DNA from: Leadbetterella sp964489955
Lineage (GTDB): Bacteria > Bacteroidota > Bacteroidia > Cytophagales > Spirosomataceae
Direction of reading: 5' to 3'
Assembly: GCA_964489955.1 (NCBI GenBank)
Contig: CAZBAV010000002.1
Location: 1-64,000 of the forward strand
DNA length: 64,000 bases
Below are positions 50,560 to 61,128 of the stretch, in pieces. Both the position numbers and the translations under genes were made by a program. Position 1 is the first letter of the stretch. Each line of letters starts with the position of its first letter. Below the pieces are notes generated by a model that was not told where the DNA came from, did not search any database, and was given only the letters and a program-made list of their open reading frames with translations.

Positions 50560-52110
50560 CTATTCTTTATCCAGTTTTTTTAGAAAGTCCTCCTTTCTGC
50601 TTCGGGATACAGGAATCTCGGTGCCGTCATGGAGGGTGATAGTACCGCCGTCACCTTTGGTGTATTTTACTATGTACTTTAGATTTACCAGATGCGATTT
50701 ATGTACCCGTACAAACAAGGCGGGGTCTAATTTGCTCTCAAATTCTGCGAGGGTATAAGAGGCCATAATTTGCTTTTGGTCTTGAAGAAAGAAGAGCGTA
50801 TAGTTTCCAGAGCCTTCCAGTCTTACTATGTTTAGTTGTTGGAAAACGTACACACCTTGGTTTGTAGAAAGGGAGAATGTTTGGAAGTCTGTATCTGCTT
50901 CCGTGTTTTTGTTGGTCAGTTGCTGTTCTAATAATTCATTTTCTCTTTGCTTTGCGTAAATGTTATTTAGTAAGCTCTTTTGCCGGACCACAAGAGCGGC
51001 TATAAAGAACCCTATCTCTACGATATAGGCAATTCCCCAAATGATGGAAAGAAGGTTTGTATTAAACTCTGATTCTTTGTTTGTTCCTAAGCTTCTTTTT
51101 AGGATTTCCTGCCCTAGAAATGCAATAAGTAAAAGTGAAAATACCCCAAAAATGATGTATTTATTTATGCGGTTGTACAGTTTAAGCAATAAAATGGTGG
51201 TAATAATGCCGAACACCAAACCTAAAGTTTCCAGGTTTCTGAAAATGCCGTTTATCCCTGGGTTTGTGTATTTTGTAGAAGTAAAGAATAGGTCAAAAAG
51301 TATGAAGAGTGCCAAATATCCTATTTGGAGCTTAAAGAACGTATCTATTTTGGGTTTTTTGTTTGGAAGGTCGGTAAAGTCCCGTACAAAAAGTAGATAA
51401 AAGATAAAAGACAAGTAGGTAAAAACCTGCGATTGCATGCTACGGTAGCCAAATTTATTGAGAATCGGTATCCATTCTTCAAATCTAAAGATTTCTATTG
51501 CCGATGCAGACCTTATTAATGTAAAGACCACATATAAAAAGTAATAGATAAACACGCGTTCCGGAAGGATAAAATATTGGATTATGGCTAGTAGCAGAGC
51601 CAAAGTAAGAATTAAGAAAAAGGCAGGTAGCCAGTATTTGTAATAGAAGGTTTCTTTAAGTTTAGCTTCATATACTTTATAATCTCCTTCTTCCCAGAAT
51701 TTGGGTTTTATAGTTTTTATATTTTTAGCGTAATTATCAATCTTTAAGTTTAATTTTTTGACTTCCAGTGGGTCTAGTTTTATTTCAAGAATATTAAAAT
51801 TGTTTTTAACTGAACGTTCAGGAATAGGTACTCGGATACCCGTTTGGGCTAAAAGAGATGTTTCTCCGTTTGTGTATTCGTAAAGTTGAGCCAATTCTTC
51901 CCTGCCAACTTCCAAGATTATTAGTGTATCTTTTGTTAGGGTATTGCTTAGTTTGAAGTGAATGTTTAGAGAAGTTTGTTCAGGTATTGAAAAGCTTTTT
52001 CCGGGTAATTGATTGGGATTTATATTAATGACTTTTTGTTCTAAGGTTTGGGTAAAACCTATAGAAGTTCTGAGAAAAATAAAGAAGATAAATACTGAAT
52101 GTTTAAACAT
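50560..52110 (-). CDS. 7TM-DISM membrane protein with LytTR DNA-binding domain
   Basis: A signal peptide (FKHSVFIFFIFLRTSIGFTQ) precedes a periplasmic beta-sandwich of 7TMR-DISMED type (about 25-155), seven transmembrane helices (about 160-385), a coiled-coil linker and a LytTR domain (about 420-516: LNIVRLEGSGNYTLFFLQDQ, FVRVHKSHLVNLKYIVKYTK). It is a one-component membrane regulator that can bind DNA without a separate kinase. It lies between the surface protein and SusD on the same strand and could control either. Confidence 0.88.
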   Translation of the reverse strand: MFKHSVFIFFIFLRTSIGFTQTLEQKVININPNQLPGKSFSIPEQTSLNIHFKLSNTLTKDTLIILEVGREELAQLYEYTNGETSLLAQTGIRVPIPERSVKNNFNILEIKLDPLEVKKLNLKIDNYAKNIKTIKPKFWEEGDYKVYEAKLKETFYYKYWLPAFFLILTLALLLAIIQYFILPERVFIYYFLYVVFTLIRSASAIEIFRFEEWIPILNKFGYRSMQSQVFTYLSFIFYLLFVRDFTDLPNKKPKIDTFFKLQIGYLALFILFDLFFTSTKYTNPGINGIFRNLETLGLVFGIITTILLLKLYNRINKYIIFGVFSLLLIAFLGQEILKRSLGTNKESEFNTNLLSIIWGIAYIVEIGFFIAALVVRQKSLLNNIYAKQRENELLEQQLTNKNTEADTDFQTFSLSTNQGVYVFQQLNIVRLEGSGNYTLFFLQDQKQIMASYTLAEFESKLDPALFVRVHKSHLVNLKYIVKYTKGDGGTITLHDGTEIPVSRSRKEDFLKKLDKE

Positions 52111-52242
52111 TGTGTAGGAATCTCAGGATATGATTGCCTAAAATTCGTAAAAACAGGTTATGAATAATAGAAATATTTCAGAAAATTGAATCTGCTAGTA
52201 ATGGATTTATAGATTGGGCATAATTTTGGTTGAATACAAAAA

Positions 52243-52264
52243 AAGGCTGCCAATTGGCAGCCTT
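52243..52264. terminator. terminator after susD
   Basis: A perfect 22-bp palindrome with arms AAGGCTGCCAA/TTGGCAGCCTT, flanked by A-rich and TTCTTGTTT tracts, ends the susCD transcript. Confidence 0.85.
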
Positions 52265-52269
52265 CTTGT

Positions 52270-53871
52270 TTAGTATCCTGTATTTTGTTTTAAGTTCGGG
52301 TTTTTGCTAAGCTCTCCAAACGGTATCGGGAAGATAGTTCGGGTTTGAGCTTGGGCATGAGGTCTGTGGTTAAACCAAGTTTTGGTTTGGAAAACACCAA
52401 AACGTATGAGGTCTTGCCTTCTGTGTGCTTCAGCCGCAAATTCCCAGCCTAATTCATCCAAGAAACGTCCATACTTAATGTCTGCTCCGCCGTCTTTAGT
52501 GGCCACAGTGCCATCTTTTTCTTGGAAACCATAGTTATATACACTTCCTTTAATTAGATCGGCTCCTGTTACTTTGGCCTTGTCTGGGTTGCTTTTAAAC
52601 GCCCTTTGTCTAACTTGACTCACCAATGTGGCCGCTGCATCCGTACTGCCTTTTCTAAGTAGAGCTTCTGCTTTCATTAGTAAAACATCGGCATAACGGA
52701 ACATAGGATAGTCATTGTCCAAATTATTGGTAGCACCTTGCTTAATCTTGTACTTACCGATTCTGTAACCAGCATTTGAAGCAGCCACAGTTCCGTCACC
52801 TCCTATGCCCGGTACTTCTTTCTTGTAATCAATAACCAATGCTCCAGTGGTAGCGTGATACTGCGGACCTTGAATCCATGAGTCATATAAACGCTGATCC
52901 TGCTTGTCATAGGTGTCTATAAACTGAGGTACTGCACAGTTTCCACCCCAAGGGCCAGCTGCCATACCGTATACCAAACGACTGAGTGGGTCTAAGGTTT
53001 TCATGTGTATCTGAGAGCCTTGTCCGTAAATCTCATCGTAAGGGATAGCAAATACTATTTCCTTAGAATTATGGTTAGTGGCAGAGAAAACGTCTTGGTA
53101 GTTGGCATCTATCACATAATTGTTCGATGCTATGATTTCATCTGTCTCTTTTATTACGGCATCCCACTGTGCTGTACCTGTGTATACCTCTGCGTTTAAG
53201 TATACTTTTGCAAGAAGTGCTTTTGCCGCCCATTTGTTCATACGCCCGTATGTTGTAGTTACATTAGCAGAAAGCAAAGGTAATGCTGCGTTTATCTCAG
53301 AAATAACGAAATCGTATAGTTCTTTTCTGGTCTTTTGCTGCGGTAAAGAGGCATCACGATAATCTGTTACAATCGGTACGTTGGCATGGTTATCAAGTAA
53401 TAAATAATATGCCAAAGCTCGTGCCGCCTTTAACTCGGCAATGGCTGCCTTTCCTGTTTCTGCTGGTAAGGGTATTTCATTGTCTTCTATCTGAGCAATA
53501 ACCCTGTTGGCCTTAGTGATGCTGGAGAACGCTTGGTTCCAGGTGTTGGTTGGCTGCCATTGTTCAGATGTCCACATGTGCTGGTGCATACGGCGATAGG
53601 TCCCGGCATCATCCCATCCATTAGGACGAACTGGCGTAATGATGGCGTCTGCTGGTTCTTCTTGTAGGTCAAAGTATCCCTGCCAGCCGAACATCAGTGT
53701 ACGGAAAGAAGAATAAACAGGTGCCAATATATAAGGTAGATCTCTTTCTGTAGGTTTAAACGAGGAGGCAAGTACCTCAGAGTACACTTCTTCGTCTAGG
53801 TTTGTACAAGAACTCATTCCACCGCCAATCATCATTGCGGCTGAGAGTGCATATGCATATATTTTTTTCAT
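52270..53871 (-). CDS. SusD/RagB family outer-membrane lipoprotein
   Basis: The ATG at 53871 gives a lipoprotein signal (KKIYAYALSAAMMIGGGMSS, then Cys in SSCTN); the longer frame adds 9 residues that overlap the SusC stop. The SusD fold has TPR-like helices (AIAELKAARALAYYLLLDNH) and the typical C-terminal FAAEAHRRQDLIRFGVFQTK then HRPHAQAQTRTIFPIPFGEL. SusD binds oligosaccharides or peptides at the surface and hands them to SusC. Length 533 aa is normal. It starts 14 nt downstream of the SusC stop. Confidence 0.94.
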   Translation of the reverse strand: MKKIYAYALSAAMMIGGGMSSCTNLDEEVYSEVLASSFKPTERDLPYILAPVYSSFRTLMFGWQGYFDLQEEPADAIITPVRPNGWDDAGTYRRMHQHMWTSEQWQPTNTWNQAFSSITKANRVIAQIEDNEIPLPAETGKAAIAELKAARALAYYLLLDNHANVPIVTDYRDASLPQQKTRKELYDFVISEINAALPLLSANVTTTYGRMNKWAAKALLAKVYLNAEVYTGTAQWDAVIKETDEIIASNNYVIDANYQDVFSATNHNSKEIVFAIPYDEIYGQGSQIHMKTLDPLSRLVYGMAAGPWGGNCAVPQFIDTYDKQDQRLYDSWIQGPQYHATTGALVIDYKKEVPGIGGDGTVAASNAGYRIGKYKIKQGATNNLDNDYPMFRYADVLLMKAEALLRKGSTDAAATLVSQVRQRAFKSNPDKAKVTGADLIKGSVYNYGFQEKDGTVATKDGGADIKYGRFLDELGWEFAAEAHRRQDLIRFGVFQTKTWFNHRPHAQAQTRTIFPIPFGELSKNPNLKQNTGY

Positions 53872-53884
53872 GTTTGAGAGTTGA

Positions 53885-56836
53885 TTAGAATGAAACATTT
53901 AAACCAAGGGTAAACGTACGGGTACTTGGGTACTTGTCACGATGGTCAATACCGGGAGCAAACGTATAGTCACCCGTGTAGCTTACGGTTTCTGGGTCTA
54001 TACCCTTGTATTTGGTAAAGGTGTAGAGGTTCAATACCGAGCCGTAAACCCTTAGGTTGTTTATACCTTTTATGGCTTTAGCAGGCAAAGTATAGCCCAA
54101 TGTTACGTTATCCAATTTTAAATAATTTCCGTTTTCTATGTAGTGCGATACATACACTAGGTCATTGTTCAATGTCTGGCCATAAACAGGATCGTATGCA
54201 GTTTTAAGTACGTTATACGCTTTGTTTACTGGGTTTTCGTAGTACAATCTTTGCATGTTTAGGATATCATGTCCAAAAGCTCCCCTAAAGTTTACAGTTA
54301 GATCAAATCTTTTGTAATTCATGCTGTTATTCCAGCCCAGTAAATACTTAGGTATACCGTTCCCGTAAAATTGGCGGTCTGCAGGTGTAGCTTGGGAAAT
54401 AGGGATTACTTCGCCATCCTTGTTTTCTACCAACCATTTGCCGTTGTTGTCTACGCCCACACTTTTGTATACATAGTATTGACCGATAGGTCCATTTACC
54501 CTAACCCTATGCGTTGATAATTGGATAGGCTCGCCGGTATGACCTGCATCAAAGAAATCATTTGTAGCAGTAAACTGGTCGTTAGACAAGTTAAGAAGTT
54601 TGTTATTGTTAGTAGAGAAAGTAAGGTTGGTGTTCCATGTGAAGTCCTTCTTTTTTATTGCACTAACGTTTACTAGTAGTTCAAATCCAGAGTTACGCAT
54701 AGCACCTGCATTAATCATCATGTTAGATGTAAGGAACGGAGGTACAGGTACGCTGAAGTTGTAAAGTAGGTCGTTTACCTCTCTGCTATAGTAATCTAAT
54801 GAACCCGTGATACGATCTTTCAGGAATCCGAAGTCAAGACCAACGTTCCATTCTGTTTTCTTTTCCCATCTAAGGTCTGGGTTAAAGTTACGTGCCGGGT
54901 TAAATCCTGGTACCCATTTTCCTCCAATAAATGCTCCCTCGCCTTGAGCAAAGTTGTAGCTAATTTGCGACTGGTATGGACTACCTGCTATGGTACCTGT
55001 AACACCCATACCTGCTCTTAGTTTTAGGGCAGAAATGGCTTGACTTGAGCTAAGGAATTCTTCATTAGCTATGTTCCAACCTGCGGAGAAAGCCGGGAAC
55101 GTACCCCATTGGTGGTTGGCACCAAATGTAGAAGATCCTTCACGTCTTACAGACGCCATTAACATGTACTTGTCTTTGAAAACGTAGTTTACTCTGGCAA
55201 AGAAACCGGCTAGTTGCCATTTGTATTTGTTGCTGTTCATGGTAGCCAAACCTCTTTGCAAAGCTGTACCCGCTTGTAGTCTATTGTAAGAGTATGCATC
55301 TGTAGGGAAGTCAAAGTTGTATACGCCAAATGACTCATAGGTGAAGTCCTGCCAGCTGTAACCACCTAGTAAGTTTAGTCTATGGTTGTTTATGGTTTTG
55401 GTGTAGTTGGCAGTTAACTCCATCAGGTTTTCTACGCCTGCTCCGGTAGAGCGGTTAGCTGTACCATTAAGGTTGTTCTTTGTAGTATTTACATGATTAA
55501 ATGTGGTTGAACTTCCCGCAATGTTATCTGTCTGTACCCTAGAAGCTAATAGTTTTAAACTTAAATCCTTCATTGGACGATAGTCTACCGAGCCCGCAAA
55601 TCTAGTTTCTTTGTTTCTATAGTCATTGGTAGTTTCGTGGATAATTCCAAGTGGGTTATCATACATGTATGCATTGTTTTCCCTCCAACTTCCATTGTCA
55701 TTCTTTATAGCATCCGTAGGATTACGTATCATGGCTTGTCTCCAAGCCCATCCGCCAGATCCACCTTGTTCAGATTTAGTAGAGGTGTTAATAAACTGCA
55801 GGTTTGTCTTTACTTTACCATCAAACATTTCATGGTTTAAGTCTGCCCTCAGCGTAACCCTTTGCTGTCCTGACTTTAATAGGATACCTTCCCAGTCGCG
55901 GTAGTTTAATGAACCTGTGAAATTGGTTTTGTAGTTTCCGCCAAAGAAAGTAAGATTATGGTTTTGGCTAACAGGATTTTGAAGTACCTCGTCTATCCAG
56001 TTGGTATTACTACCTAAGTCTTCGTAACCTTTACCTTCAGATATTAACCGACGGTAATCTGCCGCATTCATCATCTCCGGTTTTCTGAAAATCCGCTGTT
56101 GGTTTACATACGTGTTGTATTCTACCGTTTGCTTAGAATCAGAGTTTTTGTTTTTACGAGTAGTGATTAATATTACCCCTGCCGTAGCACGTGTACCGTA
56201 AATAGCAGCCGCTGAACCATCTTTGAGGACGTCTATAGACTCAATGTCCTCTGGAGCTACAGTGGAGATATTACCCGGTATACCGTCAATAATTACCAAC
56301 GGATTCTGTGAGCCAGAAATAGAGTTTAGTCCTCTAAGATTTATTTGGGTAGTGGCTGTTGGGTCTCCACTCGGGGTAGTGATCCTAAGACCAGCTACTT
56401 TTCCTTGGATAAGCTGGGCGGCGTCTCTTACCGTACCTTTCATGAAGTCCTCAGATTTTACACTAGCTACCGAGCTGGTTATATCACCTTTACGTTGTGT
56501 ACCATAACCTACTACTACCAGTTCATCTAATGTAGACATCCCACCGGTAAGTGTAACATCTAAAGTCTTCTGATTTGTAAGAACAAGTTCGTACTTGTCA
56601 TACCCTACACTGGAAATAACCAAGGTAGCGTTTGGTGGATATTTTATGGTGAATTTTCCTTGTTCGTTTGTGTATGCGTGGACGCTAGTATTCTTAAGGG
56701 CTACCATAGCTAGTTCTATTGGTTTTCCGTCTTGGTCTTTTACCGTTCCGCTGAGATCGGTAGACGACTGGGCCCTGGCTATTTGCGTCAATGCAATGAG
56801 GCACAGGAAGAGATAAAAGGTAAGTTTTTTCTTCAT
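53885..56836 (-). CDS. SusC/RagA family TonB-dependent outer-membrane transporter
   Basis: A signal peptide, a carboxypeptidase D-like domain (DLSGTVKDQDGKPIELAMVA), a TonB box-plug (LDELVVVGYGTQRKGDITSS, PLVIIDGIPGN) and a 22-strand barrel with the terminal Phe (TLGLNVSF) are all present. Length 983 aa is normal. SusC imports a specific glycan or peptide captured by SusD. The pair lies 729 nt downstream of a secreted DPP4 peptidase, so peptide uptake is plausible. No glycoside hydrolase or anti-sigma pair is adjacent. Confidence 0.95.
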   Translation of the reverse strand: MKKKLTFYLFLCLIALTQIARAQSSTDLSGTVKDQDGKPIELAMVALKNTSVHAYTNEQGKFTIKYPPNATLVISSVGYDKYELVLTNQKTLDVTLTGGMSTLDELVVVGYGTQRKGDITSSVASVKSEDFMKGTVRDAAQLIQGKVAGLRITTPSGDPTATTQINLRGLNSISGSQNPLVIIDGIPGNISTVAPEDIESIDVLKDGSAAAIYGTRATAGVILITTRKNKNSDSKQTVEYNTYVNQQRIFRKPEMMNAADYRRLISEGKGYEDLGSNTNWIDEVLQNPVSQNHNLTFFGGNYKTNFTGSLNYRDWEGILLKSGQQRVTLRADLNHEMFDGKVKTNLQFINTSTKSEQGGSGGWAWRQAMIRNPTDAIKNDNGSWRENNAYMYDNPLGIIHETTNDYRNKETRFAGSVDYRPMKDLSLKLLASRVQTDNIAGSSTTFNHVNTTKNNLNGTANRSTGAGVENLMELTANYTKTINNHRLNLLGGYSWQDFTYESFGVYNFDFPTDAYSYNRLQAGTALQRGLATMNSNKYKWQLAGFFARVNYVFKDKYMLMASVRREGSSTFGANHQWGTFPAFSAGWNIANEEFLSSSQAISALKLRAGMGVTGTIAGSPYQSQISYNFAQGEGAFIGGKWVPGFNPARNFNPDLRWEKKTEWNVGLDFGFLKDRITGSLDYYSREVNDLLYNFSVPVPPFLTSNMMINAGAMRNSGFELLVNVSAIKKKDFTWNTNLTFSTNNNKLLNLSNDQFTATNDFFDAGHTGEPIQLSTHRVRVNGPIGQYYVYKSVGVDNNGKWLVENKDGEVIPISQATPADRQFYGNGIPKYLLGWNNSMNYKRFDLTVNFRGAFGHDILNMQRLYYENPVNKAYNVLKTAYDPVYGQTLNNDLVYVSHYIENGNYLKLDNVTLGYTLPAKAIKGINNLRVYGSVLNLYTFTKYKGIDPETVSYTGDYTFAPGIDHRDKYPSTRTFTLGLNVSF

Positions 56837-57565
56837 ATTTGCTTTTTTGATTAATTGTTTAGGCGAATAGAAACCACCAAATGAAAATTGGTTTTAGCAA
56901 AATTCCTTTAAATTGCTTTTGCATGCTCTGAGCATATTAACCAAAGTGTTGATGAATTTAACAATATGATAAAATGGGTTTTAGTTGGTTTTTGAAGGGG
57001 TTAAAATGCACGGAGTCTGAGTTAATTTCTGGGGGATGGTATTAAGATGAGGTGTTTGAATCTGTAGATGAAAGCTGGATATATGTAGGATTAAAATTGT
57101 TTTCGGTTGTCTTTTAGTGAATTTTCAAGTTATCAATTAACCTTTTTTAGAATAGGTAATTTCTTCAATGTTCTTCCAGTGAACTTGTTTATTTCCACAT
57201 TTGAATATCTGAATAGGAGGGAGTTTTTTGCCTGCAAAACTCATTCTATAAAATACTACTATTTGAGTTAGCCCAACGTATATCAGGTTTAAAAGAGGGA
57301 TGGTTTTGTAATGCGGTTAGAAAAGGTTGGGGCAAATTTAACTCTGCAGTTTTGGCATTGATTAGGAGAAGGAAAACCTGAAAATTTGTTGGGTAGTTTT
57401 TAAATTTTGAGCTGGCTGTTTACAAGCTACAGGGGTATGTGCTCTTGAAATACTTGCGGGAATCTAGAAGGGAGTTGTAGGTTTAGGAGGAGTCGGTTTT
57501 TATAATAGCTTGGAAGTACAAAGTTTTTTGGGTTGCTTTTATAAAACAAAAGCAACCCAAAAATG
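56837..57565. other. 729-nt intergenic region upstream of susC
   Basis: No gene is seen. The left part (nearest 56836) must contain the susC promoter; the right end holds the peptidase terminator at 57525-57563. The middle is AT-rich and shows no convincing ORF, tRNA or hairpin. Confidence 0.6.
57525..57563 (-). terminator. terminator of the DPP4-like peptidase gene
   Basis: TTTTTGGGTTGCTTTT (57525-57540) pairs perfectly over 16 bp with AAAAGCAACCCAAAAA (57548-57563) around ATAAAAC. It begins 2 nt after the stop. Confidence 0.88.
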
Positions 57566-59797
57566 TTATTTTCCCCATACAGGAGGCTCTTCGCCTAAAA
57601 GGTGTCTTACAAAGAAGTCCCGTCTTTTTTGTTCGCCATATCGTCCGCCGGCAGAATGTCCCAAACCTGGAACCATAATAAACTCGTGGTCTTTGTTTGC
57701 TTTAATTAGTGCATTTACCATTTGGTAAGTAGATGCAGGATCTACATTGTCATCTACTTCACCCACAATTAACATCAATTTTCCTTCTAGCAAATGTGCA
57801 TTGTCTACATTTGAGCACGCAGCATATTCCGGTCCGATTGGGTAGCCCATCCACTGTTCGTTCCACCATATTTTATCCATACGGTTATCATGACAGCCAC
57901 AAGATGCTACAGCTACTTTATAAAACTCAGGATGGAAAAGTACTGCCCCAGCTGCATTTTGGCCACCTGCGGATGTGCCATAAATGCCTACTTTTTCTAT
58001 GTCTATCTGTGGATATTTAGCTGCCGCTGCCTTTAACCAAGCTATCCTGTCCGGGAAACCTGCGTCTTTCAGATTTTTCCAAGCTACATCATGGAAGGCC
58101 TTAGAGCGGTTTGATGTTCCCATGCCGTCTATTTGTACCACTATGAAACCTAATTCAGCAAGTTCACCCATCCAGGCCGGGTTTACACTAAAGTTCTTTG
58201 GTACAAAGGAACTGTGTGGGCCTGCATAAATATTTTCTATTACTGGATACTTTTTGGTTGGGTCAAAATGTGTTGGCCGTGTTATAATGCCCCAAATATC
58301 TGCTACTCCATCCCTTCCTTTGGCAGAAAAAACCTCAGTTTGGGACCAACCTGTATTTAAAAGTGGTTTTATGTCGGCCTTTTCTAGCTCCATAATGATT
58401 TTGCCACTTTCTGCTTCCCTTAAAACTGTGGTTTGAGGCATATCTACTCGTGAGTACGTGTCTACAAAGTACTTGTTGTCTTTAGAGAATGTAGCCCTGT
58501 GGTTTGCATTTTCGGTGGTAAGAGATGTAAAGCCAGTACCGTCAAAGTTTACTCTGTAGTACTGTATTAAGTAAGGATCTTGGCCTGCCTCTTTACCACT
58601 TCCTTCAAAAATAATGTTTCTTTGCTCTTCATTTACATTAACTACCCTTCTTACAACCCAGTTGCCTTTGGTAATTTGGTTTTTTACTTTTCCGGTTTCG
58701 CCATCGTAAAGGTAAAGGTGATTCCATCCGTCTCTCTCGGAAGCCCAAATAATTTCCTTGCCATCGTTTACATCGTAACGATATTTTTTGCCACTATAAT
58801 CTATAAAAGTAGGGCTTGTTTCACTAATTAAACTGCTTACAGAACCATTTTGAGCGTCAACTTTATAGACTGTGTACTGCTGATGCCCTCTTTGGTTGTA
58901 CTCAAATGTAAGTGCCTGGCTATCTTTTTGCCATTTTATTCCAGAGAGATTGTACTGATTTAGTATCAATGACATAGGAACCGAGTAGCTTTTCTGGGTT
59001 TCTACATTTACCAATACAGGTTGCGACTGAGAAAGAGCATCTCCCGGTTTTGGATAATTACGGGTCTGGATTTTTGGTTGTAGTTGGTCTATAGGTGAGG
59101 ACTCAATAAAAGTCAAGGTACGGGAAACCACTTTGCGGATTTTGTTTGTAACCAACTTTTTTGAATCAGGAGACCACCGGATATAAGCTGAATAGTAGTC
59201 TTCCGGAGCCCCATCAAACGTGTACTGAGTAAGTGCTTTCGGATTCTTTGCAGGATAAACGTATATGTTGTTATTTTTAATTACGGCTACTCTTGAGCTG
59301 TCCGGAGAGTAAACAGGGTCTCCCGTACTATCATCACGTAGATTATTCCAATAGTCTGACCTCTGGCGTACGGAAACAGTCCCCAAGTCCTTTGCTTCGT
59401 ACTTTTTAAGATCTATTTCCCACTTTTTATTTAGGACTATCACCTCTATAAACTCTGGTTTTTTAAGGTATGTAATAGTGGAAAAAGGTAAACTGTCTGC
59501 CTTAATAGTTGTTTTGGTGGCTGTAGAGAGTGCTATTGCCAGTTTATTGTGATCAAATGCCTGTACTTTCTTTTTTGTAAGAGCATCTACCTTTATAAAT
59601 TCCTTGCCTTTTGGTGTTTGCTGCACATACCAAAATTGGTATGTATCATCAGTCCAATTTATAGAATTAGGTGAAAAGTGTATTTTGTCCCTTATTTTGT
59701 TTTGGTATTCTGCCGCTAATTTATAATTCCTTTGAGTTTCTTGGGCATGTACTTTAATAGTGAAAGCCAAGATAAGTATTAAGAGAAAATGTTTCAT
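57566..59797 (-). CDS. secreted S9 family peptidase (dipeptidyl peptidase IV-like)
   Basis: A signal peptide (KHFLLILILAFTIKVHAQ) precedes an eight-bladed propeller (about 25-480: YSPDSSRVAVIKNNNIYVYP, IRWSPDSKKLVTNKIRK) and an alpha/beta hydrolase. The catalytic Ser is in VGIYGTSAGGQNAAGAV, Asp in VGEVDDNVDPAST, His in MVPGLGHSAGGRYG. Length 743 aa is DPP4-like. It cleaves N-terminal X-Pro or X-Ala dipeptides. It probably supports peptide nutrition with the SusCD pair. Confidence 0.93.
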   Translation of the reverse strand: MKHFLLILILAFTIKVHAQETQRNYKLAAEYQNKIRDKIHFSPNSINWTDDTYQFWYVQQTPKGKEFIKVDALTKKKVQAFDHNKLAIALSTATKTTIKADSLPFSTITYLKKPEFIEVIVLNKKWEIDLKKYEAKDLGTVSVRQRSDYWNNLRDDSTGDPVYSPDSSRVAVIKNNNIYVYPAKNPKALTQYTFDGAPEDYYSAYIRWSPDSKKLVTNKIRKVVSRTLTFIESSPIDQLQPKIQTRNYPKPGDALSQSQPVLVNVETQKSYSVPMSLILNQYNLSGIKWQKDSQALTFEYNQRGHQQYTVYKVDAQNGSVSSLISETSPTFIDYSGKKYRYDVNDGKEIIWASERDGWNHLYLYDGETGKVKNQITKGNWVVRRVVNVNEEQRNIIFEGSGKEAGQDPYLIQYYRVNFDGTGFTSLTTENANHRATFSKDNKYFVDTYSRVDMPQTTVLREAESGKIIMELEKADIKPLLNTGWSQTEVFSAKGRDGVADIWGIITRPTHFDPTKKYPVIENIYAGPHSSFVPKNFSVNPAWMGELAELGFIVVQIDGMGTSNRSKAFHDVAWKNLKDAGFPDRIAWLKAAAAKYPQIDIEKVGIYGTSAGGQNAAGAVLFHPEFYKVAVASCGCHDNRMDKIWWNEQWMGYPIGPEYAACSNVDNAHLLEGKLMLIVGEVDDNVDPASTYQMVNALIKANKDHEFIMVPGLGHSAGGRYGEQKRRDFFVRHLLGEEPPVWGK

Positions 59798-59844
59798 ATA
59801 GTTGATAAAGTGTAATCGTAATGCTTTACAGATTCTAGTATTTC

Positions 59845-60750
59845 TTAGAAAAGAGCAGGCTGGGATGTCCGTAGGAATGGCCTTGCATTTAGATTTCTTG
59901 TATACTTAGAGACATAGTCTTTTGGCGAACTTCCCGCAATATGTTTAAAAACCCTGTTGAAGTTTGCGATGCTATTAAAACCACAATTGTATGCAAGGCT
60001 TGAGATGTTGTCATAGTTACCGCTTGTCAGGTTTTTACAAGCCTCATTTACCCTTAATTCATTAAGGAAGGTTACAAAAGTAACTCCTGTATGTTTCTTA
60101 AAATACCTGCAAAACGCCTGAGGTGTAAGGTGTGCGGCAGAGGCAACATCTTCTAAGGTTAAAGGGTTTTTGTAATTTTTGAGAACAAAGTTGTATATGC
60201 GACCAATTCTTAAGCCTTCCCCATCTGATATGTGCTCTTTGGCAAGGGGGGCCAACTGACTTGGTTTGGGTTCCATGGTACAGAAGCTGCGTAACAGATG
60301 TATGAAATGTATTATTTGGTCTGTCTGCGAAGCCTGCTGGATTTTTAGCATCCTTTTAGAGATATAATACATGTAGCTTTCTGGTACTTTAAAACCTCCC
60401 TGGTATTCCTTGGTGAAATTACTGAAAGCTTGCATTTCTGGTAACTTTAATAACGCAGATAAACCTCCATCCGGGTCATAAAAAATAGATAAAGTATGAA
60501 TTTCATCTTCATCCTGGCCCGTATTTGATTTAAAAACATGTGACTGCTGCGGAGCGATAAGAAATATATCGTTGGGAGCAAATTCGTAAAAGTTATTGTC
60601 AATAATGAGTGTTCCAGACCCTTTGCGAACCCAAATGAGTTGGGCTTCTTTGTGTCTGTGTAAGTGAGGGTAAAAATGTGGTATTTTATCCTCCTGTACT
60701 AGGACAGATTTATCAGGACTAACTGGGATGGTAAACTGCAACGGTTTCAT
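59845..60750 (-). CDS. AraC-family regulator with cupin sensor
   Basis: The N-terminal cupin (residues 20-110: IPHFYPHLHRHKEAQLIWVR, EFAPNDIFLIAPQQSHVFKS) binds a small ligand. The C-terminal AraC domain (about 185-285: LEDVASAAHLTPQAFCRYFK and AYNCGFNSIANFNRVFKHIA, then GSSPKDYVSKY) binds DNA. It lies 47 nt upstream of the DPP4 gene on the same strand, so it may regulate the peptidase and susCD. Confidence 0.88.
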   Translation of the reverse strand: MKPLQFTIPVSPDKSVLVQEDKIPHFYPHLHRHKEAQLIWVRKGSGTLIIDNNFYEFAPNDIFLIAPQQSHVFKSNTGQDEDEIHTLSIFYDPDGGLSALLKLPEMQAFSNFTKEYQGGFKVPESYMYYISKRMLKIQQASQTDQIIHFIHLLRSFCTMEPKPSQLAPLAKEHISDGEGLRIGRIYNFVLKNYKNPLTLEDVASAAHLTPQAFCRYFKKHTGVTFVTFLNELRVNEACKNLTSGNYDNISSLAYNCGFNSIANFNRVFKHIAGSSPKDYVSKYTRNLNARPFLRTSQPALF

Positions 60751-61128
60751 AACTTTCGGGAGATTGATTGAACAGCTATTTTATTCGGTTGATTAAAGTT
60801 ATATTATTTTGCTTTAAACTTGCAATGCGTAGGAACTATGTGGTTAATATATGATAACCAATGGATAATAATTAGATGTTAAAATAGGATTTTTTTTAGT
60901 ATATTATTAATTGTGTTTATATTACACATTCTTTTTTGAAAAATTGAATGTTTTATACTTTGGCTCATTTTAGATTGGATTAGGTAGCATTTATGTTTGT
61001 TTCTTGCTACTTATTTTGCAGATTCAGTTTTTCGCCGAATAGTGTTGTGCTTCGAAATTGTCGAAAAAGTAAGTTCTGATAATTTACCTCCAAAAATGCT
61101 AGCTTATCTACTGAACCAAAATATTATT

